Assembly (NCBI GenBank): GCA_036850595.1
Contig: CM072162.1
Span: forward strand, 21,828,758 to 21,892,757
Reading direction: 5' to 3'
DNA: 64,000 nt
From: Rhyacichthys aspro
Taxonomy: Eukaryota; Chordata; Actinopteri; Gobiiformes; Rhyacichthyidae
Part shown: in pieces, positions 21,219 through 34,874 of the stretch
Layout of the letters: the number at the start of each line of letters is the position of its first letter
How positions within the stretch are numbered: position 1 is the stretch's first letter
Notes under the pieces: generated by a model
Told to the model about the DNA's origin: nothing
The model's input: the letters and a program-made list of their open reading frames with translations, nothing else
The model's database searches: none
Position numbers and translations under genes: made by a program

Positions 21219-22652
21219 CGTTTGGTTCAAAATGATATAACTGTAGTCGACCTTAAGAGCAAGATTAATAAAAGCAACCAACATTACATTCAGTTCTTGG
21301 CAGCACTTGGTTCAAATAATACTTTTCCTAAATATTTCGTGTTGTTGAGAATATGAAGTAGGTCAAGAGCCGACTGTAAACGGATCCAGTCAAACGGAAA
21401 CTGAAACTAAGTCAACACGTTTCCTTGCGTGACACTTCTCGTCATGTCACTTCAGCAGCTTGTTTACCACACCTTTATATTTTGAAAGCGTTGATATTTG
21501 ATTCATTGATATTAAATTGCACCAGGAAGTCATACGTCAGTGTCTTTGTGTTGATTACATTAAAGGAAATGACTGTTACATGAAATGGATTTGGATTTAT
21601 TGCAGAGTAAGCACGGGTTTAATGCTCTTCCCAACACGGCAGGATATGAAGAGCCATCTTATCATCGTTTATAGAGAGTTAAATATTATAAAGAGCTCAT
21701 TATGAGAATCAATGGTTCACTGTTGGTCTTTATTTTTCAATGATCTGGATAAAGTTCTGGAAGGCCTCAAAGACAAAGTCGTACGGAGCAGTTTTCTAAA
21801 AGAGACTGTAATAAAAAGGAAGTAAAGATGAAAGTATCTGGTCATTATTTTCTGACAAAGTGTTATTGGTGTCACCTCATTTCAAAACGATATCTCGATG
21901 CTTTTCTGGTGTATTCTTGAATCTCTCTAAACCCCAAAAAACAGCTCAGTGTATTCCAGCTTAGCTTCTCGTTGCATAATCAGGCAGATAAGCAACAAAA
22001 TGGGTCTTTAAGAAGAGCATAAAGTCCAATAAGAGAAATGAAAACATTACCAAAACAGGACAGAGAGGCTTAAAGACAGATACAACACTTTCTAACGTGA
22101 AGAAATGCTAAAAGTGGAGCTAAAACACTTCATTAAGACACGAAAACTGCCTTTAACTGCAATATATTCATAATTTATTAAATCTTCTGCTTCTCTTTGT
22201 TGATTCTGCCTGAAGTGAATGAATGCTATTGTTGTATGTCAGTCCTGTTTTTTCTTTATTATAATATGGCTTCTTTTGTCACAGGTTTTCCAAAGTGGAC
22301 TAATGACAAAAGGACAGGACACTATGACAACATGATGGAATTATAAAAAAAGGAAATAAAGACAGATGCAAAAATTAAACATTGTCTGATGTGTACAGAT
22401 AGAAAAATGCCTTAAAAATGAAAATAAATATAAATGTTTGAGGGAGATTTTAATATAAAGATGTATCTGAGCAGAAAGGAAGTCAATTGATTATAATATA
22501 TTCTTATTTATTAAGTATGTAACTAATAAATATCGTTAATAGGCTTTATAAACCATTAACTATTAACTCTAATTCATTCAACTTTATGTATTTTCTACTT
22601 AAAGTGTGTGTTTTTTAACTTAAATACATATTATAGTGTTAGAAGAGCGGGT

Positions 22653-22754
22653 TTTTCGACCAATCAGAACAGACTGAGCTCAGGGGGAGGGGCTTAAAGA
22701 CACACAGAGGGTTTTTTAATTTTTAAAAAGCGGACATTAGAGTCAAAATAATAT
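22653..22754 (+). repeat. CCAAT/GC-box-bearing dispersed repeat, copy 2
   Basis: Direct-orientation partner of 21,120-21,218 (GACCAATCAGA...GGGGCTTAAAGACACA...GAGTCAAAATAATA), ~1.5 kb away. Confidence 0.75.
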
Positions 22755-22779
22755 CTCAATCTGTTAGACCCAAAGAACG

Positions 22780-23260
22780 AGTTCAGAGTGACTTCGTATT
22801 GACTGAAGTGACTCAGTGAGTTCAGTCAGAGCGGGGGCTTTGGAGTTTTAACTTTAGCGGCGAGTGTAAAGACAGTGTGTGATCGAGGCAGCTGCTCGTG
22901 TTGTGGCTCTGACTCACGGCCTGCTGTTCAGACCCAGAGCAGAGGCTGACATACCACAGCCGCCCCACCCCTCACATTCCTCTGCATTATCCTCTTCCTT
23001 TGCTCCTTTCTGCTCCTTTACACTTTTACCGATCCTCCGTTTGGCCTTTACCTCACTTCAGTCACGCTTCTCCTCGAGCGGTTCAGCTACCGCACGAGAA
23101 TCACGGCTCGGACGCCAAAAACGAACGATTAAACACAAAATGGAGCCACCGTCTTTAATCGAGGTGTCTTCAATAAACGGTATTTTAACGTTTAATATTG
23201 ATAATCGCGTTGGATAAGAAAAGTTTCCACGCTGCGTCCAGTCAAATAAACTGAAGAAAT
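22780..23260. other. Moderately GC-rich block, no assignable gene
   Basis: Short reading frames exist on both strands (22,879-23,217 plus; 23,058-23,264 minus). They overlap antisense and match no family I know. CTCGAGCGGTTCAGC and CGGACGCC give local CpGs. It might be an unrecognised exon or enhancer. Confidence 0.25.
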
Positions 23261-24693
23261 GCAACGGAAGGGCTTTAACAACAATTATTTAAGACTAATT
23301 ACACAAAATAAGGAGAAAAAGTAGCATCTTCGCTCGTCTTTCGGTCTAAACTCCTTATTTTCTCACTCAGCAGACTTTCAGAAATAATTATCAGAGTAAT
23401 AGGTTTAAAAAAAGGGATATTGGCCAAATTTAAATGTTAATTTTCTAATAATTACTTTAAAATCCAGTCACTTAAATGCAACTGCAACTTATTCTCAGAG
23501 TATTTCATTGATGATAGATGACATTTCCTCACATTTTCTAATTAAATGAGCGCTTGTTTCATGTTTTTTTCCTCCATTGGTGAACACTGCTTCGGTTTAC
23601 TTCCTGTTTTTGGATCATTGTTTACGTCTCAGTCCAACAGCACCAGGTGGAAGAGGACTCAGGCCTTTGTTTTTTGGTCCGTACCTGAGTTAATTTGCAC
23701 ACTTTTTCAAACAAACTGAACTGTCTGAGCATAACATGAACCGTTTAGTCTGAGTTCAGCCTTAAAGTAATGCAGTAAGGCCTAATAATGTCACTGATTG
23801 CCACTAATTGCCATTTAATAAAAGAAATCATGCATTACTTTAACAAAAAATGTAATCCTGTATCACTTTATTAAACTATACACTGTTAAGCATTAAGTAT
23901 TTGTTACTACTTAATTCATAATTTACAAAGCATTACCCCTGCATTAATAAGCACCATTATGTTATAACCATTGTTGTAAGCTCATGTATAATTATAGATA
24001 TAAATTACATTTCAACATCTATAAACTCTTTATTAACTCATCATTAATTACATATTTATTAATACTTTACTACTGCTCAATAGTGTGTAGTTATTATAAG
24101 TGTTAATCCAAAAAGCCAGGTTTGCATTATTAAACCTTCGAATCAGATTTGTTTATTGATGTTTATTACACATTCAGAGAAAAAGAGACTCGACTAATAA
24201 AGACGTCTCTTTATTCCTTGAAACCTGGACATTTTCTCGTGATATTATCCACGTCCCTTTGAAATAAGACCTCGGCTGAAGCTCCTAACAGAGTGAAAGC
24301 TGACCTCACATTGGCCTCATCCACAAGAAAACTGCATTAAATATCACTGACTGTGAAACAATGCCATTTAACTCTATTACTGTGTCTATGTTTATGTTTT
24401 TACCTTTTTATGATTCATCGAGTGTCATTTATTGACTCACGTCTTACGCCACAAGAGTTGGTCATATTCAGAGCAACATAGTGAACATAGCAACATAATA
24501 AATACAATAGTCTGAATCAAAAGCATGGGCCTGAAGACGAGATACTTCTATTTGTCGAATGATCCTGAAGTTTGTAAAGATACATTTTGAATTAAAAGCT
24601 CAGCTCTTGTGCATTTGCTTCAAGTCTCTCTTCTTCAGTGTTTTTTTTATTGCTTTTTAACAAACAAAAGGCAGCAAAAATAACAATGGGAAT

Positions 24694-24848
24694 TTAATAA
24701 AATAAAATAAAATAAAATAAAATAAAATAAAATAAAATAAAATAAAATAAAATAAAATAAAATAAAATAAAATAAAATTAAATAAAATTAAATAAAATTA
24801 AATAAAATTAAATTAAATTAAATTAAATTAAATTAAATTAAATTAATT
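24694..24848. repeat. (AAAAT)n to (AAATT)n compound microsatellite
   Basis: Pure AAAAT units on the left grade through alternating AAAATT/AAAT units to pure AAATT units on the right. The second locus, at 50.7 kb, has the same polarity. Confidence 0.95.
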
Positions 24849-25199
24849 ATAATTTTTGGGGGGTTATACAAAAGTTATACATCTTATATATCCATTAATG
24901 CATTGTATTGTCATAGATATACTGGAGATATACACACACATAGATTCTTCTAGGTTTTGTGTCTCGTCTTTCAGCTAAAATCCAGCCAAATATACTTGAG
25001 TACTTGACAAAACTGCTAATTTGACTTGGATACCGTTCTTGTTTGACAAAAGAGTTTCATCAACCCTACCCTCCATCAGCCAGCTCTAAAACACAAACCC
25101 AACGTCAAATAAAAGCCTAAAACGTGAAAAACCGTCGCGTTTAAAGCGCTGTAACCTCACACCTGTCTGCGAGCAGTACGTCTGTCACATGTGCCTTTC

Positions 25200-25262
25200 C
25201 TTCAGCGTGACGAGTGTGTGTTGTGCAGAGTGTGTGTTGTGCAGAGTGTGTGTTGTGCCGTA
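25200..25262. repeat. Short GTGTGTTGTGCAGA tandem
   Basis: Three units of GTGTGTGTTGTGCAGA-like sequence of ~17 bp, making small minus-strand frames rich in His/Thr. No gene. Confidence 0.75.
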
Positions 25263-25350
25263 GTGCAGTGCGTAGAGCGAGTGGACGGACTCTGCAGTGA
25301 TATTATGATGGTGTAACCGGATACGCTGGTTTCCATGCCTGAGCAGCACC

Positions 25351-25396
25351 CCCTCCCTCCCTCCTCTTCCTCCTCCTCCTCCTCCTCCTCCCTCCA
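25351..25396. repeat. (TCC)n polypyrimidine tract
   Basis: CTCCCTCC then CCTCTTCCTCCTCCTCCTCC. A strand-asymmetric purine/pyrimidine mirror tract with triplex (H-DNA) potential. Confidence 0.9.
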
Positions 25397-25823
25397 CACA
25401 TGGGCTATTTCAGGTTCTGTAGATGCACCGAGCACACACACAGGAGGCAGAGCTACGCTAATGTAGCCGCTCGGTGAACACATGTATTAATCTCAGGGTG
25501 AAGCGGTAAAAGAAAAGAGCTGCAGCGGATTCAGGTTTGGACAAAGAGGACTACTGCACAGTCTTTTAATCTAAAATAGAGAACATAAGTTTGGAGTTAT
25601 GAGAGGCCTCTTAAACTAAGGCTCATCCTGGACGTTTGTTGGTTTATTGACCTTAGAATCAATTGGTGAATCAATAAGTGACAAAAAATAAAGAATAAGT
25701 CGCTGTTGGCTTTGTTTATTTACAACTGGCACCAAAAAATAAAGGTGTATTCATCCATGTTTTAACCTAGAGACAAGAGGGAAAAAAGCAGAGCCACAGT
25801 GAGTGTTATATTAATGAAATGAA

Positions 25824-25976
25824 GTGTAGAGTTTAGCGTTAGCTTAGCGTTAGCTTAGCTGTGACTTCAGCGTCAGGACGACAATTATCTCCTCCTCGTT
25901 AAACATTATTGAATTGACAGTATTTATCTGTGTTTTACGTTGCCTCCCTTTTCTCTGTTGATGCTTTTCTTTCAAG
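25824..25976 (-). repeat. Dispersed repeat family R1, copy 2 (inverted)
   Basis: Reverse complement of the R1 core, from CTTTTCTTTCAAG back to GTAGAGTTTAGCGTTAGC. It contains one extra GCGTTAGCTTA unit relative to the other copies. Confidence 0.85.
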
Positions 25977-28212
25977 TATTGTTAGATTAAGATTGAGAAC
26001 AGCAAAACCAAAGTGTGAAGTGAAGTAAAGTAATAAAACATCTTATAAGGGAACTGTTTTTTGTAGTATTTTTAAATTAAAAGACAAGCTACAACATTCA
26101 TATCCCTTTCTTATTTATGTTTTACACCTTAACAACAGTCTTCTACTATGCATTATGTTTTATTTATGTTATTAATGTCTGTGTACACTAGCTTTATACT
26201 GTATTGAATGTACATGCACCTGTTGTAGCACTGCTGTCCAAAACTATAAATCAAGATAAGTGAGGAACACATTTATTGCATCATTAACAGTCTGTCAAGT
26301 AGCGTTTTATAGTTGAGTTTGTTTCCACAGAACCATATTCTTTGTGTTTTCTATCACTGAGTCTGTCAGGATAAACTATTATATGCCTTTAATAGTTTCA
26401 AGGAATAGAACATAGTTAATTCTCAATTTCTTAGTGTAAAAGTAAGTTTCTTGATGGTAAATGTAGATGAAAACTAACACGAAAGAGGTTTGTAGCTAAT
26501 TAAAAGTATATATTGAAGTTATATAAAGTTATATCCAGTCCTATATGTTACAAACAGCAGGGACAGCCTCATCTGAGCTGATAAGAAGGTTATATTGTTT
26601 TGCAAATCAGGCAGGAATATGAACCGAACAGAACCACAACATCTGGACAAAAACAATGAAAAAACAAAAAACAAAACACTGAAATCCAACTGTGAACTCC
26701 CCTCAGAGTCCTCACAGAATCTGCTGCAGAAGTGTGTCTCGTTGTGGATCTGTAGTAAACACATTCCAGCCTCAGACCCAGAGAAGACTCGGAGCTGCAG
26801 CAGAAGCTCTACGACTGTTTACACCACCAACACCGCCGCTGCCATGGCAACCGGCTGTTTACTAACATCATCACCGTCGTCATCATCAGTCACCTCAGTT
26901 TTGTTCTGACTCTGAAACCGTAAAGGCGTCTGTTTGTGAATTTAAACCAAAAATACAAACACTGAGGCTGTGTCCACGTCTTTCTCTTTAAACTCTTCAC
27001 TGTTCTCTCTCTTTTTCATTCTTTTTATTGAATTTTAAGCGAGAGACGATACAGCTCAAAGTGTGCAAAATGAAAGTAATGTCCTATTAATTCCCAGCTG
27101 TTTCAAAATGTCCTCCAATTTTCCAGATTTCTGCAAAATTAGCAAAAACATGGCATCCAAGAGTGATTTTATTCACACTTTTAGTCGAGATCATTCGGGA
27201 ATCATTATATTTTAGTCTTAGATTCAAGCAAAACTAGTGCAAAAAATGACAGGAACGAGAAAGTATTGTAAACAATCAGGTAAAACTGACCTTATTGCTC
27301 CTATTATTTAATAAAGAAGGGCTGTATAACCATAATTCAACCTCACACATTCTTCTCACACTATTCTTTTGTTTTAGCCTCATTTTATCAATTTAGAAGC
27401 TATTCTTTTGGCTCATAGTTCACTGGAGGAACTTTTAAATTTGTCTAAGATTCAGAGGCACAGCATTGAGTTTAAGAACAATTAATTGCCACGTTAATAC
27501 ATTTAAGAACATATTTGTTTTTTAAAAAGTGCCATTTTGCAGCAAGTACAAAAAAACCTCACTAAGCGCTTTATAAATATGATGAAAAATTAAAAAGTTG
27601 AATTGTGACCATTTTATCAGAAAAACTTCACACTGTTGTTTGTACTGTATGCTCCACTTTAGTGCCTATAATTTCTCATTTAAATAATTTAAATAATTGT
27701 GGCTCTCATCTTTATTGTTGAGCTTAAAATAGAGATTAGTCGTGCTACACATTTTTTTGGACGAATTGCCGAGCTTTAAGAGATTTAGAAAAAGTAAAAC
27801 GGGCTTAATGTTACTGGATTTTTTGAGTATCTTTATCTATAATTCTGGATCTAATTCTGAGTATAATAAGACGACCGGCGGCGAAGTGAAACGGACCAAT
27901 CATGGGGCTGGAAACGTGACCGTGTGAGAGTCTTGGTTTGGTTGTGATCGTAAACGGCGCTCACATGACAGAGGTCAGCTGCGTATCAGACCGAGAATCC
28001 ACTACCACCTCTTACATAATGACAGACCTGGTTACAAAACACACCGCTGCTGCTGCACCGACTGTGAGCGCTAAAAACTGGCTCTCAGGGGTTTTACAAC
28101 AACAAAGTCAACCACTTTCTTCATTAACAATCGTATAATTTACATTAGATACAGTTTAAATGTTGTTAATATTCTGATTATTCCTCTTTGTGTTGGTTTA
28201 AGCTCCAATCCT

Positions 28213-29108
28213 CAAACTACGGCAGCCTCAGAGGGTCAAAACTCAAACTACAGCAGCTTTAGAGGGTCAAAACTACAACTACAGGAGCTTTAGAGGGTCA
28301 AAATACAACTACAGCAGCTTTAGAGGGTCAAAACTACAACTACAGTAGCTTTAGAGGGTCAAAACTACAACTACAGTAGCTTTAGAGGGTCAAAACTCAA
28401 ACTACAGGAGCTTTAGAGGGTCAAAACTACAACTACAACAGCTTTAGAGGGTCAAAACTCAAACTACAGCAGCCTCAGAGGGTCAAAACTCAAACTACAG
28501 GAGCTTTAGAGGGTCAAAACTCAAACTACAGCAGCTTTAGAGGGTCAAAACTACAACTACAGCAGCTTTAGAGGGTCAAAACTCAAACTACAGCAGCTTC
28601 AGAGGGTCAAAACTACAACTACAGCAGCTTTAGAGGGTCAAAACTACAACTACAGGGCTAGAGGTCAAAACTACAACTACAGTAGCTTTAGAGGGTCAAA
28701 ACTACAACTACAGTAGCTTTAGAGGGTCAAAACTACAACTACAGTAGCTTTAGAGGGTCAAAACTCAAACTACAGCAGCTTTAGAGGGTCAAAACTACAA
28801 CTACAGCAGCTTCAGAGGGTCAAAACTACAACTACAGTAGCTTTAGAGGGTCAAAACTACAACTACAGCAGCTTTAGAGGGTCAAAACTACAACTACAGC
28901 AGCTTTAGAGGGTCAAAACTACAACTACAGTAGCTTTAGAGGGTCAAAACTACAACTACAGCAGCTTTAGAGGGTCAAAACTACAACTACAGCAGCTTTA
29001 GAGGGTCAAAACTCCAACTACAGTAGCTTTAGAGGGTCAAAACTACAACTACAGCAGCTTTAGAGGGTCAAAACTCCAACTAGAACAGCTTTAGAGGATC
29101 AAAACTAA
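28213..29108. repeat. 31-bp minisatellite, ~29 units
   Basis: Unit AGCTTTAGAGGGTCAAAACT plus ACAACTACAGC, 31 bp, with CAA/ACA, GCAGC/GTAGC/GGAGC and TTTAG/CTCAG variants. One unit near 28,652 is internally deleted (GGGCTAGAGGTC). Every unit carries AGGGTCA. It is not a CRISPR array: repeats are contiguous with no unique spacers. Confidence 0.97.
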
Positions 29109-29909
29109 AAAGAGGGTTTATACAAAGAAAAAACAGTTGCTGCATTGATCATCAATTTCAAGGTAATTTCTGTAATTTGACAAATGTAATTAAATTGTGG
29201 GAAGTCTTCCAAATCCTTTAGAAAATAGAAAAGAGGTTTTGATGAGATTCAGATCTGTGCTTTCACTTAAAACACAGCTGAAGGCGCTCGTTCGGCCTCA
29301 CACATTTAAGGAACAATAAGTTTTAGTGTTAAATATTAGTTTTAAAAGACGTTTTCGATCAAAGTCGTGTCAAAAGTTCAGGAGGGCAAAGTTTAGAGGC
29401 AGTTTAACAGTGAAGCCATCTGTGATTTGTAAAAACAGGTGATGGACAGCTGTGTCGACCAATCACAGCCCTCGACCTCAACAAGAACAAGTCAGATGGA
29501 CAACAAACTGCCTCCAATGTTATTTATTCCTTTGTTTAATCACTGTAGCAATAGAAACGGCAGGCTTCACAGCGCCTCCTACTGGCCTGGTGGACATACT
29601 ACAGCCTCATGTAGAGCAGCCGATAGTTTGGAGAGCTTTAAGGAACTTTAAAAATGATAAAATGCTGTCAAAAAACTTCACTGATGAGCTGTGGAGCCGT
29701 CTCTAAAGAGGAGCCACATCGAGGAATTAAACTGTACTCGATTTTGCCAAAACAGCATGAGATCTTTTGGGATCTAGTTGCTTCAATCTTAAATTCAGGC
29801 CCAAATTATAAACAAATGATAACTTTCCTGTGCCCTTAACTTTTAATATATAATTTACTTACATATAAAATCAATAATTCTGGATTTAAGGTGCTATATT
29901 AGCCCAATA

Positions 29910-30040
29910 CAGTGGTGTGAAAAAGTATTTGCCCCCATCTTGATCTCTTTTTTTGTGATTTTAGTGATGATTTTATTTATTAAGGAGAATAACTTGATCT
30001 GAATCTACATGGAACTACTGTGTGAGAAGGTAAAGTAATC
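29910..30040 (+). mobile_element. Internally deleted DNA-transposon relic (GTGTGAAAAAGTATTTGCC end)
   Basis: CAGTGGTGTGAAAAAGTATT followed by TGCCCCC is a terminus I recognise from many fish genomes. The later ATCTACATGG...GTGTGAGAAGG resembles the interior piece near the other end, so the copy looks internally deleted. I do not assign a superfamily. Confidence 0.65.
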
Positions 30041-30607
30041 TCTATTAAAGATAAAAGCTGCTAAATATTTAAAAAATGCAATTTCCCTTAAAGGTAAAGA
30101 CCTGGAGAAAACACTGCACTGCCCAAAATACTTCATGAATTAAACAAAAAAGCCATGTTTAACTTTTCATTGATTTGCTTTGTCCAGTTCTCCAGATTGA
30201 GCTCAAACTTATTACTTAAAGCTAATTTAATGTCTATTCAGAATGACCAGGTACCACTGTGCTTCAGAAAACCCCAAAATCACTTTAAATAACAAAAACC
30301 TCTAAGCCCGGGCCGCTCTAATGACACACTTGGCTCGTTCGCGTGTGTTCGACTCAAATTTCTTGTAATCGCTCTCTACGCACACACATCTCTTAAGTCT
30401 ATAAATAAAAAGGAGAAGAAGAAGCAGCAGATTTAGGTCAGCAGACTTGTCTACATGCCGCCGATCGCTCCTCTCTCCCCGCTGAGCCTCTTCGGGGATA
30501 AAAACGCAGCTTGATCTCGCGGCGGTGACAACGCCTCGGGAGCTACAGACAGGCCCGGCTGTAGTACCCACCTTATTACTGCAGCACTGCCTCGTGGCGT
30601 TACTCAC

Positions 30608-30720
30608 CGGCTGAGAACACCTCGGCTGCCGGTGTCATCATTTTTCCTGCAGGCAGCACCCCTTGTTACTTAAGAATATGGCTTATCAATGCAGTACAAG
30701 CCTGGCTGCCTGCTGCACTG
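30608..30720 (-). other. Candidate noncoding or short first exon ending at a strong donor
   Basis: Minus strand: TTCTCAGCCG then GTGAGTAACG, last exon base 30,608. An in-frame ATGATG lies ~30 bp before the donor (MMTPAAEVFSA, then split). CpG content rises around it (30,460-30,610). It could be an alternative 5' exon of sertad2, or chance. Confidence 0.25.
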
Positions 30721-33700
30721 TACTGTAAGCCTTTATTAGACCACGCTCTCAGGTAGGTTTTTATACAGAAGCGGCCCGCTCTATCCATTTTACATCAGGA
30801 CGAGTCTGAGGCAGCTCCTGCTACTGCACAGCTTTACAAAACAGGCCTTTCACAAACCAGGTCTCCTAAAGATCACCTTTTATCGAGGCTGCAGGACGTA
30901 AAAACAAGAAAAAAGGTGTTAAAATATGACTTAAATGTCGATTTTGGCCAACACTTCCATTGATCGAACTGACGCAACTTACTTCTCATTTGATTTAAAA
31001 GGTTTCCTGCACGTTATTTTGGTTCTGGTCTTAGCAATATGGATATTACACATTGCTTTAACAGTAAATATGCAGTATTTTTGCAGCTCAACCCAGAAGT
31101 TGCCGCATACAGAGGCTGAAGAATGACATTTGAAGAAAAACGGGAGGAGATCGAACTGACAAACCAACACTTTTGGTCCATCTTGCTCTACTTTTTAAGC
31201 CCTTGCTCCAAATAAATGTGAGGTACTGACATTTTAGCAGAAAATGACTTGAAAATACTACATTTTGTTTTGTGAATGTGTTCGATCGGCTTTTTCTTGT
31301 TGTTGAAAGACGCTGGTTTCAAAGAATACAGTTTGTCTCTTTAAGTGGTTAAGTTTAGGCAAGATACATGCTTCAATCTAAGTTAAAGGAGGATGTTATC
31401 ATATATTTAGTTAAAAAACACATTTAATTAGGCTTCATTATATACAGCAAAGCCCTGTTGTCTTTCCCTAACCTTTACCAGGTGCATTTCTTTACACTTT
31501 CTAAACTAAAACCTGGCTCAGTGCACATTTCCTGCTTTTATTTGAGGTTAATGTTTTATTGTGCAAAGACATTAACTCAATTCAGGTCATTTTATTATCA
31601 AGATTTTCCATTAACAACTGCATTTAGCTTTGAATTAGTCATTATTGAATATGTATAAAGATCTAATAATGATATAAGGAAACATGCTGGAGGTGAAAGG
31701 TAGAAACTGCCTGATTTGTTTAAGTTGAAGCCCTTCAAAATAAAACAGTCCAGTGTTAGTTTGAGCGTTGTCTCTGTCAGTGTTTGTTGAAGGAGCCTCT
31801 GCAGCAAAGTGTGAACTGAAAGTTTATCAGACTTCAGCCACTTCGGTTTATGATGTGTTTGTCCCGTTTTCAGTCTGAGGACGATTCAAAACGAGCTTAA
31901 CCACTTCACAATAACAGATTTTTTTAACACAACTACTTCCTTAAATCGCCAGCTTAACCATTTCAAGACGCTTCATGAACAAAAATAAGTCTCTCAAATG
32001 AAATTCCTAGCTTTACGTCTCTTCCAAAACTCCAACCTGCCTCCTGTCTTTTGAGAAACGGCTCAGAAATAACGCAGACTTGCAATTGGAGCTTCGCTTT
32101 TGAGCAGGAAAAGTTCCAGAGAACACTCTAGTCCTCGGTGCAAACGCAGCCACGCAGACCTCTTCCTAAAACCGGACACCGAATCTCACTCTGAAAACAA
32201 ACACACAACACCGACCGACACGCTCACGTCGATGAGAGACGTATCAAATGTGTGTTCAGTGTGAAAGGAAAGAGTCCTGAGGGGAAACATGTGCTTTCTG
32301 ACATGTTAGAGTCAGAAAATAAGAACTACACGTGACTGAAGGGTTTGACGGTTAATGTATTTATTATTTATCTTTACGTTGAGAGAAATAGAGCCAGAAG
32401 CTGTAAATGTACGCTCGTGTCTGTTTGGTAAACTGTGAGCTTTAGGTGTGGCTTTATTTTGTAAGGTTAGCATCAGAAATACTGGAGTAGGTCTAGTTTA
32501 ATGCAGGGTTGGTAAAGTGCAGCAGCTCACAATGGGTCTGAGGTATCCGTTTCACAAAGACGACTTAAACTGAAGGAAAATCTGTGCCAAGCATTTAGCC
32601 TGTTGTTAAATTATTGTCCATTACATTACATTACATTTAGAGACTAAAAGAAAACATTAGAAGAGTAAAAATATTCAGGATTTACTACAAAACTACAGCA
32701 GTACTATAGTGTTTTTTCAAGGTCAGTAGGACAAACCAAAGTACCCTTAAATCTAGGCCGCACAAATCAAAAAAAAAACCTACAAAATACACTAAATATG
32801 TTAAATACTGTCATACTGCATCCTCCTTTGACACCGTTGAATATTCAATTAACTCCAAATTCATGAAGAAACACAAGGCTCTGGACAAACTTCCAAAGAA
32901 ACCAGGACTAAATTTAGAACTGGATCTGTATATTTCAACACATTATGAATATCTGTCACATAGAGGAACATAACATTATTACAATACCAGCAGTTTTTTG
33001 AGATTTGGTTCGTTCATTAAGTCGCTTTTTTGGTCAAATTCAGAAAAGAAAAGCCAGATTATTTTTGCTGAATTACAACAGAAAGTTTGATTTGAAAAAA
33101 AACAAAAAGACCATACCAAACTCTATCACTATTGTCTGATTTTGTGCTGTCTTCATTCACAACCTTTTCAAAACACTACCATAAAGCCATCGGAGTCCAA
33201 AACATCAGCTTAAACAGTTTGAACCACTCACTACTTTATTATCCAACGAGCTTAACGACAAGTAACGACGCTAACATGACAATCTTTAAATACTTGGCTG
33301 TTCAGATGGTTTTAGAAAAAGCACAAATAAACATAATAAACAAGACAAACAGAGATTATGTCAGTGCAGTTCCACGGTTGGCCACTAGAGGAACTAGCAA
33401 CACTCATCTTTATATCAAATAATGTGATTTAATTATTACATTTCAACCATTTCAATCAATGTCACCACAGTTTTCTTTTGCTACATTTAACCAGAGACTA
33501 AAATAAAGACAAAATACAGCTGATTATTATTCGTGATGATCGTAAAAAGCAAGACTCTCATCAAAACCTTTTAAGACAATCCTAAAAACATACATTTTCC
33601 CGTTGGGTTTGTCAAGAATGAGATTAAACATGGACATAACCAACACTGACAACAACAACCAACAACAAAATATTCAACGAAGCATGTAAGAAATGCAATG

Positions 33701-34874
33701 CCTAATGATTTATTTAACAGTCCCCAGTGTTTTAATATTACTTTGAATAATACTTGGTTTAAAATGCTATAGTCAGAGTCAAGTAATCAAACGCAGACAT
33801 TGCTAACAGCCATTTTCATTAAAGTCGTGTTTTAAGCAGTGGCAGAAAGAGTATTTTTGTGTAAAAGCATAAAATCAAATAAAAATTCACAGTTACGTTT
33901 GTACATTGTAAACATACAGACAGGAAAACTCCATAAAGGTTGATTATATCCATTTAAAAGAAGGTTAACTACACTTTGACCAGATATAAGTCACGATAAA
34001 TAGCTCCAAAATGCTTCACAGCTGCAACATTACGCCACTTTATTAAATATTAAAGCACAATTTCACGTTAAACCAATCTTTTTTGAATTTGTTGGGACCG
34101 TTCAGTCACATTTGAGTCAAACATGAGACTCCTCTTCACTACAAAAGGTGTTAGACAGTCCCTTCAGATGTTTATTCAAGTCTCCAAGTGCCACAAATGC
34201 CTCTTTTCAACACCGACAGTGGATAAAACCAACTGCGGTTAGCTTTATAAACCATTAACAACATATTACGAGTCTCTCCAAAATCAAAGGAAAAGCATGA
34301 GCAGCAAGAGCAGAGAAAAAATGCATATTATGTGGGCTTTAAACGGGGTTCAGAGGGTCTCATCGCTGGTGCTTATCTTAAATGAGACTTAAACGCCCCA
34401 TTTACAAATAAAGACAGTGATAATCGCCATTTTATCACATTTTGTCAAACTTGCGCAACGTTAAACCAACTTAATAATGAGTGCGTTGAGTTTTTCGCTT
34501 GTTTAATGTAATGTTACGGACTAGTTGTGAATACGTGCCTTTACTTGGGCTTATTTCGAGCCAACAGTCGGTGCATTTTGGGTAAAAAAGTTTAACAGAC
34601 TACACTCGCTGCTGATAAACGCTGGAGACGCAGCCTCGTCTCTTGGAGCAGATACGAGCTCCGCGGTAAACGAAGTACAACACGCTCAAATACTGATTCA
34701 TTTCCACCTTAAAAACACTCCAACTTTCCCCTCCAGACCCTGTGCCCCCGGACCCAAACCCGAGCCTCCACTGACCGACTGTAAACCATTAGAAATAGGT
34801 TATTACAAATTGCGTAACGCGCTCCACCAGTGCGTATTTCCTTCGCGTTTGAAACGGATTAAACGGAGTCTTAC

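Larger units (their letters stand above)
17373..34874 (-). other. sertad2: Probable 5' intron of sertad2 (repeat-filled)
   Basis: If the 34.9-kb exon is correct, this 17.5-kb stretch is intron. It carries no coding gene I can support. 17.4-19.8, 23.3-24.7, 26.0-28.2 and 30.7-34.7 kb are AT-rich and unremarkable by eye. The remainder holds the microsatellites, minisatellite, MITE pair and TE pieces listed separately. Confidence 0.45.

Noticed and set aside
28213..29108. CRISPR-like array
   Set aside because: Units are contiguous 31-bp repeats with no unique spacers, and the context is vertebrate.
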